From positions 62,001-126,000 of the forward strand of contig NZ_JABFFR010000003.1 in assembly GCF_013423485.1 (NCBI RefSeq): a DNA stretch of 64,000 bases, given 5' to 3'. Position 1 is the stretch's first letter. The number at the start of each line of letters is the position of its first letter. Positions 9,079 to 17,113 of the stretch are shown here, in pieces. The DNA is from Azospirillum oleiclasticum (lineage in GTDB: Bacteria; Pseudomonadota; Alphaproteobacteria; Azospirillales; Azospirillaceae). The notes under the pieces are model-generated. The model searched no databases. It worked only from the letters and a program-made list of their open reading frames with translations, and was not told the origin of the DNA. The position numbers were made by a program, and so were the translations under genes.

Positions 9079-9760
9079 CCGGCTTGTCCTCCTCCGCGCG
9101 CAGCAGGTAGCCGACGCCGCGCACGGTGTGGACGGACACCCGCGCCCCGGCGTCGCCAAGCCGCCGCCTCAGGCGCGAGACGTGGGCCTCCAGCGCGTTC
9201 GACTCGACCTCGTCGCCGAAGGCGTAGACGGCGCTTTCCAGGGCGTCGCGCACCACCACCCGGCCGGAGCGGCGAAGCAAAGCCTCCAGCACCGCCAGTT
9301 CGCGGCGCGGCACCGTCAGTGCAGCACCATCGACCGTCACGTCCCGGCTGGTCGAATCGAAGGCGAGGTTCGCCAGCTCCAGCCGCAAGCCCATCACCCC
9401 GCCCGGCCGGCGCAGCACGGCGTGGATGCGGGCCAGCAGCTCCTCATGGGCGAAGGGTTTGGTGAGGTAATCGTCGGCACCGCCGTTGAGCCCACGCACC
9501 CGGTCGGCAACCCCGTCGCGGGCGGTGACGGCGATGACCGGCGTGCCGTCGCGCCTCGCCCTGAGTTCGGCCAGCACGTCCAGCCCGTCGTCGTCCGGCA
9601 GGCCGAGGTCGAGCAGCACGGCGTCGTAGCGCTGCGCCGCCAGCGCGGCCCGGGCGCCCTCGGCGTCGCCGACCGTGTCCACCGCGAAGCCCCCGCGGCG
9701 GAGGTTGGCCTTCATGAGCTCGGCCAGCTCCTCTTCGTCCTCGACGATCAGCAGGCGCAT
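9065..9760 (-). CDS. OmpR-family response regulator, QseB/PmrA type
   Basis: The 231-residue regulator has a receiver domain with acidic residues near 8-10, phosphoacceptor Asp51 (LLDLGLPDDDG) and conserved Lys101 (YLTKPF), then a winged-helix DNA-binding domain ending in the OmpR motif VHTVRGVGYLLR. A longer frame exists, but the ATG at 9760 begins precisely at the receiver fold. It precedes the kinase with a 14-base overlap. A CTTACG-N5-CTTACG direct repeat upstream of the operon resembles sites bound by this subfamily, which suggests autoregulation. Confidence 0.93.
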   Translation of the reverse strand: MRLLIVEDEEELAELMKANLRRGGFAVDTVGDAEGARAALAAQRYDAVLLDLGLPDDDGLDVLAELRARRDGTPVIAVTARDGVADRVRGLNGGADDYLTKPFAHEELLARIHAVLRRPGGVMGLRLELANLAFDSTSRDVTVDGAALTVPRRELAVLEALLRRSGRVVVRDALESAVYAFGDEVESNALEAHVSRLRRRLGDAGARVSVHTVRGVGYLLRAEEDKPGGGD

Positions 9761-9845
9761 GGGGCGCCGTCTTTCCTGCCGCTGCCACCAGCGCAGGGTT
9801 GCAGAGCGAAGGGGGATGGGCAAGCCCTCCGGCGCCGCTCCACCG

Positions 9846-10397
9846 TCATGGGCGCTTGCGCCCGGTGATCATGGCGAGGACGAGGTTCTCGCGATGGCGA
9901 AGGCTTTCCAGCACGGCCGCGGCGGCGTGCACCAGCACCATGAGCTGGAGCGCGTCGGCGAGCAGTTCGTGCGTCTCTTCGAGCCACTCGGCACCCCAGA
10001 AGGCATCCAGCGTGGTCATCCAGCCGGTGACGCCGAGCACGGCCAGCACCGCCATCAGGGCCAGGATCATCACCGCCGCGGCGGGGTTGTGGCCGCGGGT
10101 GCGCGGCTCCCGGCCCTGGAGCAGCGCCTTCAGATGGGCGGCCAACGTCGCGGGGCCTGGCACGAAATCGACGAAGCGCGCGTGCCGGGTGCCGACGAAT
10201 CCCCACACCAGGCGGGCCGCCACCAGCGCCGCGACGGCGTAGCCGACGATCTCGTGCGGGAGTTTGCCACCTTCCAACGCGAAGCTGTTGGCGGCGCAGC
10301 CGGCGACCACCGACCAGTGGAAGACACGGACGAAACGGTCCCAGACCGGGACCGTCGCCGGCTCCGCGGGGGAGCCGGCGGCGGAAGCATCGACCAT
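9846..10397 (-). CDS. Cytochrome b561-like membrane protein (Ni/Fe-hydrogenase b-type subunit family)
   Basis: The 183-residue product has four predicted membrane helices: around VFHWSVVAGCAANSF, HEIVGYAVAALVAARLVWGF, AAVMILALMAVLAVLGVTGW and LLADALQLMVLVHAAAAV. Histidines in helices 1, 2 and 4 are placed as in di-heme b-type cytochromes of this family. Such proteins pass electrons across or within the cytoplasmic membrane. Its neighbour is a secreted PepSY protein ten bases upstream and a two-component system downstream. The pairing with PepSY recurs in proteobacteria, but the redox partner is unknown. Confidence 0.85.
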   Translation of the reverse strand: MVDASAAGSPAEPATVPVWDRFVRVFHWSVVAGCAANSFALEGGKLPHEIVGYAVAALVAARLVWGFVGTRHARFVDFVPGPATLAAHLKALLQGREPRTRGHNPAAAVMILALMAVLAVLGVTGWMTTLDAFWGAEWLEETHELLADALQLMVLVHAAAAVLESLRHRENLVLAMITGRKRP

Positions 10398-10407
10398 GGT
10401 CCGGCCC

Positions 10408-10683
10408 TTACTTGGCGTGGACGATGTCGCCGGTCACCGGGTTGAAGTACACCTCGGCCTTCTTGCCGTTCTTGTCGTGGCCGTAGATCTCGTAGCAGCC
10501 GCCCGAGGTCGACTTGAAGGTGCGGATGTCCTTGTAGCCCATGCCGGCGATCTTCGCCTTCATGGCGTCCTCGGTCAGCCAGGCCGACTTGGGCTCGGTC
10601 GTGCATTTCGGCTCGGCAAGGGCCGGAGCCGCGGCGGCGAGGGTGGCGAACGCGGCGAGGATGGAAGCGGTGACGATGCGCAT
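10408..10683 (-). CDS. Secreted PepSY-domain protein
   Basis: The 91-residue product has a signal peptide (about residues 1-23, ending ALA-EP) and one PepSY domain of about 65 residues. The pattern YKDIRTFKSTSGGCYEIYGHDKNGKKAEVYFNP-type strand-turn-strand is present in the second half, and two cysteines (one just after the cleavage site, one in the domain) could form a disulfide. It is the first gene of the PepSY-cytochrome-regulator-kinase-HD-GYP operon. PepSY proteins are often under PmrA/QseB-type control; their biochemical role is unsettled. Confidence 0.85.
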   Translation of the reverse strand: MRIVTASILAAFATLAAAAPALAEPKCTTEPKSAWLTEDAMKAKIAGMGYKDIRTFKSTSGGCYEIYGHDKNGKKAEVYFNPVTGDIVHAK

Positions 10684-10738
10684 GATCTGGGGTCTCCTGT
10701 CAGCCGTCTTGCGGCGTGGGGAACCCTATGACCGTGAG

Positions 10739-10755
10739 CTTACGCCAACCTTACG
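10739..10755. promoter_or_regulatory. PmrA/QseB-type direct repeat
   Basis: CTTACG at 10739-10744 recurs at 10750-10755, giving an 11-bp period. That is the layout of OmpR-family PmrA/QseB boxes (YTTAAK-N5-YTTAAK). It lies 56-72 bases upstream of the PepSY start, where an activator would bind. Binding by the operon's own regulator is inferred. Confidence 0.45.
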
Positions 10756-10769
10756 TCGTGGCAGGCGCC

Positions 10770-11591
10770 TTACAGCGCCCTAACCTGCATCTTGATCGGC
10801 CCTTCGGCGCGGCCGTTGACGAACTGGTCGACGTAGGGGTTGCCGGAGTGGTCGATGTCGTTGGCGTGGCCGGTCCAGATGATGCGGCCCTTGTGGATCA
10901 TGGACACGTGGTCGGCGATCTTGCGGGCCGACGCCATGTCGTGGGTGATGGTGACGGCGGTCGCCCCCAGGTCCTTCACGCACTGGACGATCAACTCGTT
11001 GATCACGTCGGCCATGATGGGGTCGAGCCCGGTGGTCGGCTCGTCGAAGAAGATGATGTCCGGCTCGTCGGCAATGGCGCGGGCGAGGCCGACGCGCTTC
11101 TGCATGCCGCCGGACAGCTCGGCCGGGAACAGCTCCGCCACCTCCGGACCCAGCCCCACGGCGCCGAGCTTGGCGATGGCGATCTCCTTGGCCTTGGCGC
11201 GCGGCATGTGCTCGCCCTGGATCAGGCCGAAGCCGACATTCTCCCACACCGGCAGGCTGTCGAAGAGTGCCGCACCCTGGAACAGCATGCCGAACTTGTG
11301 CAGGAGCTTTTCCCGATCACGGCCATGCAGGTGGGTGGTGTTCTCCCCATCGACCTGGATCTGGCCGGAATCGGGGTGGAGCAGGCCCAGGATGCACTTC
11401 AGCATCACCGACTTGCCGGTGCCCGAGCCGCCGATGACCACCATCGACTCGCCCTTGTTCACCGTCAGGTCGATGCCGTCGAGCACCACCTTCTGCCCGA
11501 AGCGCTTGTGCACGCCCCGCAACGCGATCTTCGGCGTGCCGTTGCCGGCCGCTCCGTTGATCTCCGTGCCGCCGTTCGTCGTGTCGCTCAT
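10770..11591 (-). CDS. mlaF: Phospholipid-transport ABC ATPase MlaF
   Basis: MlaF powers the MlaFEDB inner-membrane complex that moves phospholipids between the inner and outer membranes. The 273-residue protein has Walker A GGSGTGKS (54-61), signature LSGGMQKRVGLARA and Walker B IIFFDEPTTGLDP. It follows mlaE by seven bases on the same strand. No mlaD, mlaB or mlaC lies next to it in this window, so the MCE-domain partner must be encoded elsewhere. Confidence 0.92.
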   Translation of the reverse strand: MSDTTNGGTEINGAAGNGTPKIALRGVHKRFGQKVVLDGIDLTVNKGESMVVIGGSGTGKSVMLKCILGLLHPDSGQIQVDGENTTHLHGRDREKLLHKFGMLFQGAALFDSLPVWENVGFGLIQGEHMPRAKAKEIAIAKLGAVGLGPEVAELFPAELSGGMQKRVGLARAIADEPDIIFFDEPTTGLDPIMADVINELIVQCVKDLGATAVTITHDMASARKIADHVSMIHKGRIIWTGHANDIDHSGNPYVDQFVNGRAEGPIKMQVRAL

Positions 11592-11598
11592 GGGGCCG

Positions 11599-12375
11599 TC
11601 ACTTGTCGGAGAAGAAGATGCCGGTGAGCAGGTAGTTGAACACCAGGATCATGATGGAAGCGGCAACCACCGCGTTGGTGGTGGCTTGGCCCACGCCCTG
11701 CGCGCCGCCCTTCGAATGGTAGCCGAAGTAGCAGCCCATCAGCGCCACCACGAAGCCGAAGACGGCGGCCTTGACGAGGCCGGAGATGACGTCCACCGGC
11801 TCCAGGAATTCCCAGGTGCGCTGCAGGTAGCTGGCCGGGTTGAAGTCCAGCCGGTAGACGCTTACCAGGAAGCCGCCGAACACGCCGATGATGTCGGCCA
11901 CCAGCACCAGGATCGGCAGCATGGTCAGCCCGGCGATCAGCCGTGGCGCCACCAGATACTTGAAGGGGTTGGTGGACAGGGTGGACAGCGCGTCGATCTG
12001 CTCGGTCACCCGCATGGTGCCGATCTCGGCCGCCATGGCGGCGCCGATGCGGCCCGCGACCATCAGCCCGCCCAGCACCGGCCCCAGCTCGCGGGTGATG
12101 GACAGCACCACCACGGTGGCGATGGCGCCCTCCGCCTGGAAACGGGCGAATCCGGAATGGCTCTGCAGGGCCAGCACCATGCCGGTGAACAGAGCGGTCA
12201 ACCCGACCACCGGCAGCGAGTAGTAGCCGATGTCGATCATCTGCCGCAGGATCTGCCGCAGATAATAGGGCGGACGCAGGCAGTGGGAGACGCCGAGGCC
12301 CGCGAACATCGCGAGCCGGCCCGTGGCGTTCAGAAACACCAGGAAGGTGCGGCCGATGGTTGCAAGGAAATCCAT
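11599..12375 (-). CDS. mlaE: Phospholipid-transport ABC permease MlaE
   Basis: The 258-residue permease shows the MlaE fold: an N-terminal amphipathic stretch, several membrane helices, the EQIDALSTLSTNPFKYLVAPR segment characteristic of the family, and the late helix ending in GxxxT-like packing. The ATG at 12375 overlaps the alr stop as TGATG, so translation is likely coupled; a GTG one codon earlier is possible. It forms the membrane channel for the adjacent MlaF ATPase. Confidence 0.92.
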   Translation of the reverse strand: MDFLATIGRTFLVFLNATGRLAMFAGLGVSHCLRPPYYLRQILRQMIDIGYYSLPVVGLTALFTGMVLALQSHSGFARFQAEGAIATVVVLSITRELGPVLGGLMVAGRIGAAMAAEIGTMRVTEQIDALSTLSTNPFKYLVAPRLIAGLTMLPILVLVADIIGVFGGFLVSVYRLDFNPASYLQRTWEFLEPVDVISGLVKAAVFGFVVALMGCYFGYHSKGGAQGVGQATTNAVVAASIMILVFNYLLTGIFFSDK

Positions 12376-13499
12376 CACAGCCCCTCCGCCGCGCCGCCGG
12401 TGTAGACTCGGTGATACCGGCGGCCGAGAGCGGTGAGGATCTCGTAGCCGATGGTACCGCCTTCCTCCGCCACGGTGTCGACGGGACGACTTGGCCCGAT
12501 CAGCTCCACAAAGGCATTGGGAACGACCGCGCCGTCCGGCAGGTGGGAGATGTCCACGGTGATCAGATCCATCGATATGCGCCCGACGACGGGCGCTGCC
12601 GCGCCGCCGACATGCACATGACCACGCCCACTGAGCGTGCGCGCGTATCCGTCGGCATAACCCACTGCAACAGTTGCAACTTTGCCACTCCCCGCAACGC
12701 GGTGGGTGGCACCGTATCCAACGGTCATAGGGCTGTCAACGTTGCGCACCTGCAGCACGCGCGCGTCCAGCCGGATCACGCCGCTCATCGGGTTCGGCCG
12801 GCCGGGCGTGGGGTTCACGCCGTACAGCGCGCATCCCGGCCGCGCAAGGTCGAACCGGTAGTCGGACCCTAGGAACAGGCCCGACGAGTTGGCGAGGCTG
12901 GCGGGTGCGGCGGGCAGCCGGGCCAGCGCGGCGCGGAAGGCCGCAAGCTGCGCGGCGTTCATCGGGCTGTCGGCCTCGGCGCAGGCGAGGTGGCTCATCC
13001 ACAGCCGCACCGTCAGCCCGTCGAGCCGGTCCGGTTCCGTGGCCAGCCTGTCCAGCTCGTCGGGGCCGAGTCCCAAGCGGTTCATGCCGGTGTCGATGTG
13101 GATGACGGCGGGGTAGGGGGTGCCTCGCCAGCGCGCGAAAACCCGCCAGCGCTCGACCTCGCCCAGATGGTTCAGCACCGGCGTCACCGCGTGGCGCTGG
13201 AACTCCCCTTCGGAGTCCGCCGGCAGGCCGCCCAGGCAGATCACCTCGGTACCCTCCGGCAGAACGCCGCGCAGCGCGATCGCCTCGTCCAGCGTGGCGA
13301 CGACGAAGCTGCGGCAGCCGGCCACGGCCAGCGCCGGTGCCACCCGTGCGGCACCCAGCCCATAGGCGTCGGCCTTCACCACCGCCGCGCAGGCGGCGGG
13401 GCCTGCGCGGTCGCGCAAGGTCCGCCAGTTGGCGGCGATGGCGGCGAGGTCGATGGTGAGGATGGCGCCGGCGCGTGCCGCCTCACTCGTCGATGCCAC
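12375..13499 (-). CDS. alr: Alanine racemase
   Basis: This PLP enzyme converts L- to D-alanine for peptidoglycan. With a GTG start at 13499 the product has 374 residues, the usual family length. The PLP-binding lysine is in VVKADAYGLG (Lys42), the second catalytic base is the Tyr in TVGYGATHR near residue 261, and GRISMDL follows in the C-terminal barrel-binding domain. No ATG fits; the GTG overlaps the end of dnaB by 17 bases and has only a weak Shine-Dalgarno, so reinitiation after dnaB is likely. dnaB-alr order is common in alphaproteobacteria. Confidence 0.93.
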   Translation of the reverse strand: MASTSEAARAGAILTIDLAAIAANWRTLRDRAGPAACAAVVKADAYGLGAARVAPALAVAGCRSFVVATLDEAIALRGVLPEGTEVICLGGLPADSEGEFQRHAVTPVLNHLGEVERWRVFARWRGTPYPAVIHIDTGMNRLGLGPDELDRLATEPDRLDGLTVRLWMSHLACAEADSPMNAAQLAAFRAALARLPAAPASLANSSGLFLGSDYRFDLARPGCALYGVNPTPGRPNPMSGVIRLDARVLQVRNVDSPMTVGYGATHRVAGSGKVATVAVGYADGYARTLSGRGHVHVGGAAAPVVGRISMDLITVDISHLPDGAVVPNAFVELIGPSRPVDTVAEEGGTIGYEILTALGRRYHRVYTGGAAEGL

Positions 13500-15015
13500 C
13501 GCCGCCGTGGTGCTGGTCGAGGTCGCCGAACTTGGTGAACTGGCCGTCGAAATAGAGCCGGACGGTGCCGATGGGGCCATGGCGTTGCTTTGCGATGATG
13601 ACCTCGGCGGTGTTGTGCACTTCCCCGAGGCGCTGCTGCCAGCGTTGGTAACGGTCGTTGAACTTGTCGTCGTTCTCGTCGGCGCGGCGGCTGGGTTCGG
13701 CGCGTTCCAGATAATACTGCTCCCGGAACACGAACATCACCACGTCGGCGTCCTGCTCGATGGAGCCCGACTCGCGGAGGTCGGCGAGCTGCGGCCGCTT
13801 GTCCTCGCGCAGTTCCACCGCACGGCTGAGCTGGGACAGCGCGATGACGGGGATGTCCAGCTCCTTGGCGATGGCCTTGAGACCGCGGGTGATCTCGGAG
13901 ATTTCCTGCACCCGGTTCTCGCTGCCGCGAGCCGACGAGCCGCGCAGGAGCTGGAGGTAATCGACCACCAGCAGCCCCAGCCCGCTGGTGCGCTTCAACC
14001 GCCGCGCTCGGGTGCGCACCGCCGCCACCGACAGGGCCGGCGTGTCGTCCACGAAGAAGGGCACGCGGCCCAGCTCCTGGCTGGCCTGGACGAATTTCGG
14101 GAAATCGGTGTCGCGGATCTCGCCGCGGCGGATCTTGTCGCCGGGCACCTGCGCCTCGTCCGCCAGGATGCGGGTGGCGAGCTGCTCGGCCGACATTTCC
14201 AGCGAGAAGAAGCCGACCGGCGCCCCCTCCGCCCCCTGTGTCCGGAAATGCGCCTTGGCGGCGGCGAAGGCGATGTTGGTGGCCAGCGCTGTCTTACCCA
14301 TCGACGGGCGGCCGGCCAGGATGATCAGGTCCGACGGGTGCAGGCCGCCGAGCTTGCGGTCGATGTCGATCAGGCCGCTGGTCACGCCGGTGACGTGGCT
14401 GGAGCTGCGGAACGCCACCTCCGCCGTCGCGATCGCGTGCTTGAGCGACTCGCCGAAGGCGACGAAGCCGCCCTTCACGTCGCCGGTCGAGGCGAGGTCG
14501 AAAAGCTGCTTCTCCGCCTCGCCGATCTGGTCGAGCGCCGTCACGTCCAGGTCGTGCCGGTAGGCCTCGTTGACCATGTCCGAGCCGATCTCGATCAGCT
14601 GTCGGCGCAGGAACAGATCGTGGATGGTCTTGCCGTAATCGCCGGCGTTGATGACGGTGACGACGCTGGCCGCCAGCTCCGCCAGATAGCCGGCACCTTC
14701 GCCGGCAAGATCGGTGTCGTTCTCGAAATAGGCCTTCAGCGTGACCGGGTTCGCGATCTGCCCGCGTTCCACCATCTTGGCGATGGCGCCGAAGATTCGC
14801 TGGTGCAGAGGGTCGTAGAAGTGCTCGGGCTGAAGGAACTCCCCGACCTTCTCGAACGCCTTGTTGTTGACCAGGATGGCGCCCAGCAGCGCCTGCTCCG
14901 CCTCCTCGTTGTGGGGGGCGGTGCGGTACTCCGGCGCGGGCCGGACGATGCCGAGACGGGGCGCGCCGCCGTCCGTCCGGATTGTGGCGAACGGGGTGGG
15001 GAGCTTGTGATCCAT
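13483..15015 (-). CDS. dnaB: Replicative DNA helicase DnaB
   Basis: DnaB is the hexameric helicase of the replication fork. The 510-residue product has the N-terminal helical domain (EAEQALLGAILVNNKAFEKVGEFL), a linker, and the RecA-like motor with Walker A GRPSMGKTALA near residue 235, Walker B LLVVDYLQLL and the conserved QLSRAVELREDKRPQLADLRESGSIEQ region. It leads the overlapping dnaB-alr-mlaE-mlaF set. Near-consensus DnaA boxes lie about 70-95 bases upstream of the start. Confidence 0.97.
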   Translation of the reverse strand: MDHKLPTPFATIRTDGGAPRLGIVRPAPEYRTAPHNEEAEQALLGAILVNNKAFEKVGEFLQPEHFYDPLHQRIFGAIAKMVERGQIANPVTLKAYFENDTDLAGEGAGYLAELAASVVTVINAGDYGKTIHDLFLRRQLIEIGSDMVNEAYRHDLDVTALDQIGEAEKQLFDLASTGDVKGGFVAFGESLKHAIATAEVAFRSSSHVTGVTSGLIDIDRKLGGLHPSDLIILAGRPSMGKTALATNIAFAAAKAHFRTQGAEGAPVGFFSLEMSAEQLATRILADEAQVPGDKIRRGEIRDTDFPKFVQASQELGRVPFFVDDTPALSVAAVRTRARRLKRTSGLGLLVVDYLQLLRGSSARGSENRVQEISEITRGLKAIAKELDIPVIALSQLSRAVELREDKRPQLADLRESGSIEQDADVVMFVFREQYYLERAEPSRRADENDDKFNDRYQRWQQRLGEVHNTAEVIIAKQRHGPIGTVRLYFDGQFTKFGDLDQHHGGGGIDE

Positions 15016-15080
15016 CCCTTCATCTTACCAAAGGCCGGCCGCCGTGGCGCGCCCGAACCGGCAACCGGCCTCCGGAAAGC

Positions 15081-15110
15081 TGTGCACAAGAGTCATCCCC
15101 ATGTGGAGAA
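15081..15110 (-). promoter_or_regulatory. DnaA-box-like pair upstream of dnaB
   Basis: Read on the minus strand, TTGTGCACA (15081-15089) and TTCTCCACA (15102-15110) each differ by one base from TTWTNCACA. They point the same way and are 21 bp apart, two helical turns. A third, poorer copy may follow at about 15113-15121. This suggests DnaA control of dnaB rather than an origin. Confidence 0.4.
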
Positions 15111-15158
15111 CTCTGGGGACAGACCCGAAATCCTCGCCCCGTCAACGATTTGCGTCGC

Positions 15159-16376
15159 CTACGCCGCAAGCCCGCGGGTGTCGGCAAGGCTGCGCTCCGT
15201 CTCGACCATGTAATCGCGGGTCAAGGGGACGGCGCCGATGGATTTGGCGAGCTGCATCTGGAAGACCATGTGGCCCTGATGCCGGAAGCTCAATTCGGCA
15301 CCCGCCAGATAGAACTCCCACATCCGGCAGAAGCGCTCGTCGTACAGCCGTTTCGCTTCGTCGCGCCGCTGGGCGAAGCGCTCGCGCCAATGGCGCAGCG
15401 TCTCCGCGTAGTGCAGCCGCAGGATCTCGATGTCGGTGGCCCAGAGGCCGGCGCGTTCGACTTCCGGGACGACCTCGGACAGGGCGGGGGAGTAGCCGCC
15501 GGGAAAAATGTACTTGCGGAACCACGCGTTGGTCACGCCCGGCCCGTCGGAACGGCCGATCGAATGCAGCAACGCCACCCCGTCGTCGGCCAGAAGCTCG
15601 CGCACGCGAGTGAAGAAACGGCCGTAATGGGGCACTCCGACATGCTCGAACATGCCCACCGACACGATCCGGTCGAAGCGTCCGCCGATCTCGCGGTAGT
15701 CGTACAGCTCGAATCGGACCCGGTCGGCGACCCCGCAGCGCTCGGCCCGCTCGCGGGCGGCCTGGAGCTGTTCGGTGGACAGTGTGATCCCGGTCACCTC
15801 CACCCCGGCGTGGCGGGCCAGGAAGACCGCCATGCCGCCCCAGCCGCAGCCGATGTCCAGCACCCGCTGTCCCGGCTGAAGCAGCAGCTTGGCCGCGATG
15901 TGGCACATCTTCGCCTCCTGCGCCTCGTCCAGCGTCATGCCTGGCCGCGGGAAATAGGCGCAGGAATACTGCATGTTGCGGTCGAGGAAGAGTTGGTAGA
16001 GCTGGCGCGACAGGTCGTAGTGGTGGGCGACGTTGTCGCGCGACCGTTTCAGCGGGTTGGTCTGCTGGATGCGGCGGGCGATCGGGCCCAGCATTTCGAT
16101 CAAGCGGCCGACCGGGCCATCGACATGGGCGTCGCGGGTCAGGATGGACAGCACCTCGTGGATGCCGCCGCCCTCCACGGTCATGCGCCCGTCCATATAG
16201 GCCTCCCCGAAGGCGAGGCGCGGATTCAGCAGCAGCTCGCGGTGCAGCGCGGTGTCGTGAAGTCTCAGTGTGATGCGGGGGTCGCCCTGGCCGAGGATGT
16301 GGCGATGCCCACGGGCATCGACCAGGGCGAGGGATTCGGAACGGACGGCTTCCTTGAGCAATCGCGCAAAAAGCAT
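15159..16376 (-). CDS. cfa: Cyclopropane-fatty-acyl-phospholipid synthase
   Basis: The enzyme uses S-adenosylmethionine to add a methylene bridge to cis double bonds of membrane phospholipids, a stationary-phase and stress adaptation. The 405-residue protein has an N-terminal lipid-binding domain, the entry signature HYDLSRQLYQLFLD..MQYSCAYF, the SAM motif VLDIGCGWGGMAVFLA near residue 170, and a C-terminal tract with the expected YFPGG-like FPGGYSPAL. GGAGGCAGGA precedes the ATG. It sits between rplI and dnaB, separated from rplI by a terminator, so it has its own promoter. Confidence 0.93.
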   Translation of the reverse strand: MLFARLLKEAVRSESLALVDARGHRHILGQGDPRITLRLHDTALHRELLLNPRLAFGEAYMDGRMTVEGGGIHEVLSILTRDAHVDGPVGRLIEMLGPIARRIQQTNPLKRSRDNVAHHYDLSRQLYQLFLDRNMQYSCAYFPRPGMTLDEAQEAKMCHIAAKLLLQPGQRVLDIGCGWGGMAVFLARHAGVEVTGITLSTEQLQAARERAERCGVADRVRFELYDYREIGGRFDRIVSVGMFEHVGVPHYGRFFTRVRELLADDGVALLHSIGRSDGPGVTNAWFRKYIFPGGYSPALSEVVPEVERAGLWATDIEILRLHYAETLRHWRERFAQRRDEAKRLYDERFCRMWEFYLAGAELSFRHQGHMVFQMQLAKSIGAVPLTRDYMVETERSLADTRGLAA

Positions 16377-16498
16377 TCCTGCCTCCAGATCGATCCGGGC
16401 GTGAAGCCTCGAACACGAACAGAGTGCTCCGGCCCCGCCGGTTGAACCAGATTCAGAAACGCTCTAAGACGATCGGTGTAAACCAACCAGCCAACGCC

Positions 16499-16525
16499 AA
16501 AAGCCCGCTTCCGGCGGAAGCGGGC
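16499..16525 (-). terminator. Rho-independent terminator of the rpsF operon
   Basis: On the minus strand a ten-base stem (16516-16525 with 16503-16512) closes a three-base loop and runs directly into TTTT. It lies 37 bases past the rplI stop and separates the ribosomal operon from cfa. Confidence 0.8.
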
Positions 16526-16561
16526 CCAGGGCGGAGGACGGTGATCCGAAAGGATCGGGGA

Positions 16562-17113
16562 TCAGGCTTCCGCCTGATCCTCCGCCTCGGTCTCCATCTC
16601 GTCCTCGTCCTCGATCAGGTCGGCAGCGGTGACCATGCCACCGCGCTGCGCCTGAAGCTCGGCCTCCTCCTGCGTGCGGGCGACGTTGACCGTCACCATC
16701 ACGGAGACTTCCGGGTGCAGAACGATGCGCACCCGGAACAGGCCCAGCGACTTGATCGGCTGGTCGATGGCGACCTGGGTACGCTCGACCCGGTAGCCGG
16801 CGGTGGTCAGCGCGTCGGCTATGTCGCGCGGCGAGACCGAGCCGTACAGCACGCCGGTGTCACCAGCCTGACGGGTGACCACGACCGACACGTTGGTCAT
16901 CTTGCCGGCGACCTGCTCGGCGTCCTTGCGGCGCTCCAGGTTCATGGCTTCGAGGTGCACGCGCTGCTTCTCGAAATAGGCCATGTTCGCCTTGGTGGCG
17001 CGCAGGGCCTTCTTCTGGGGCAGCAGATAGTTGCGGGCGAAACCGGGCCGCACCTTGACGATCTGGCCCATCTGGCCGAGCTTCTCGACCCGCTCCAGCA
17101 GAATCACTTCCAT
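16562..17113 (-). CDS. rplI: 50S ribosomal protein L9
   Basis: L9 binds 23S rRNA domain V near the L1 stalk. The 183-residue product begins with the L9 signature [19 protein letters not shown], followed by the long connecting helix and C-terminal RNA-binding domain. The end carries an acidic extension (about 25 residues rich in Glu and Asp), seen in other alphaproteobacterial L9 proteins. The frame runs open far upstream, but the ATG at 17113 has AGGAGGA before it and overlaps the DUF2232 stop as TGATG. Confidence 0.96.
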   Translation of the reverse strand: MEVILLERVEKLGQMGQIVKVRPGFARNYLLPQKKALRATKANMAYFEKQRVHLEAMNLERRKDAEQVAGKMTNVSVVVTRQAGDTGVLYGSVSPRDIADALTTAGYRVERTQVAIDQPIKSLGLFRVRIVLHPEVSVMVTVNVARTQEEAELQAQRGGMVTAADLIEDEDEMETEAEDQAEA

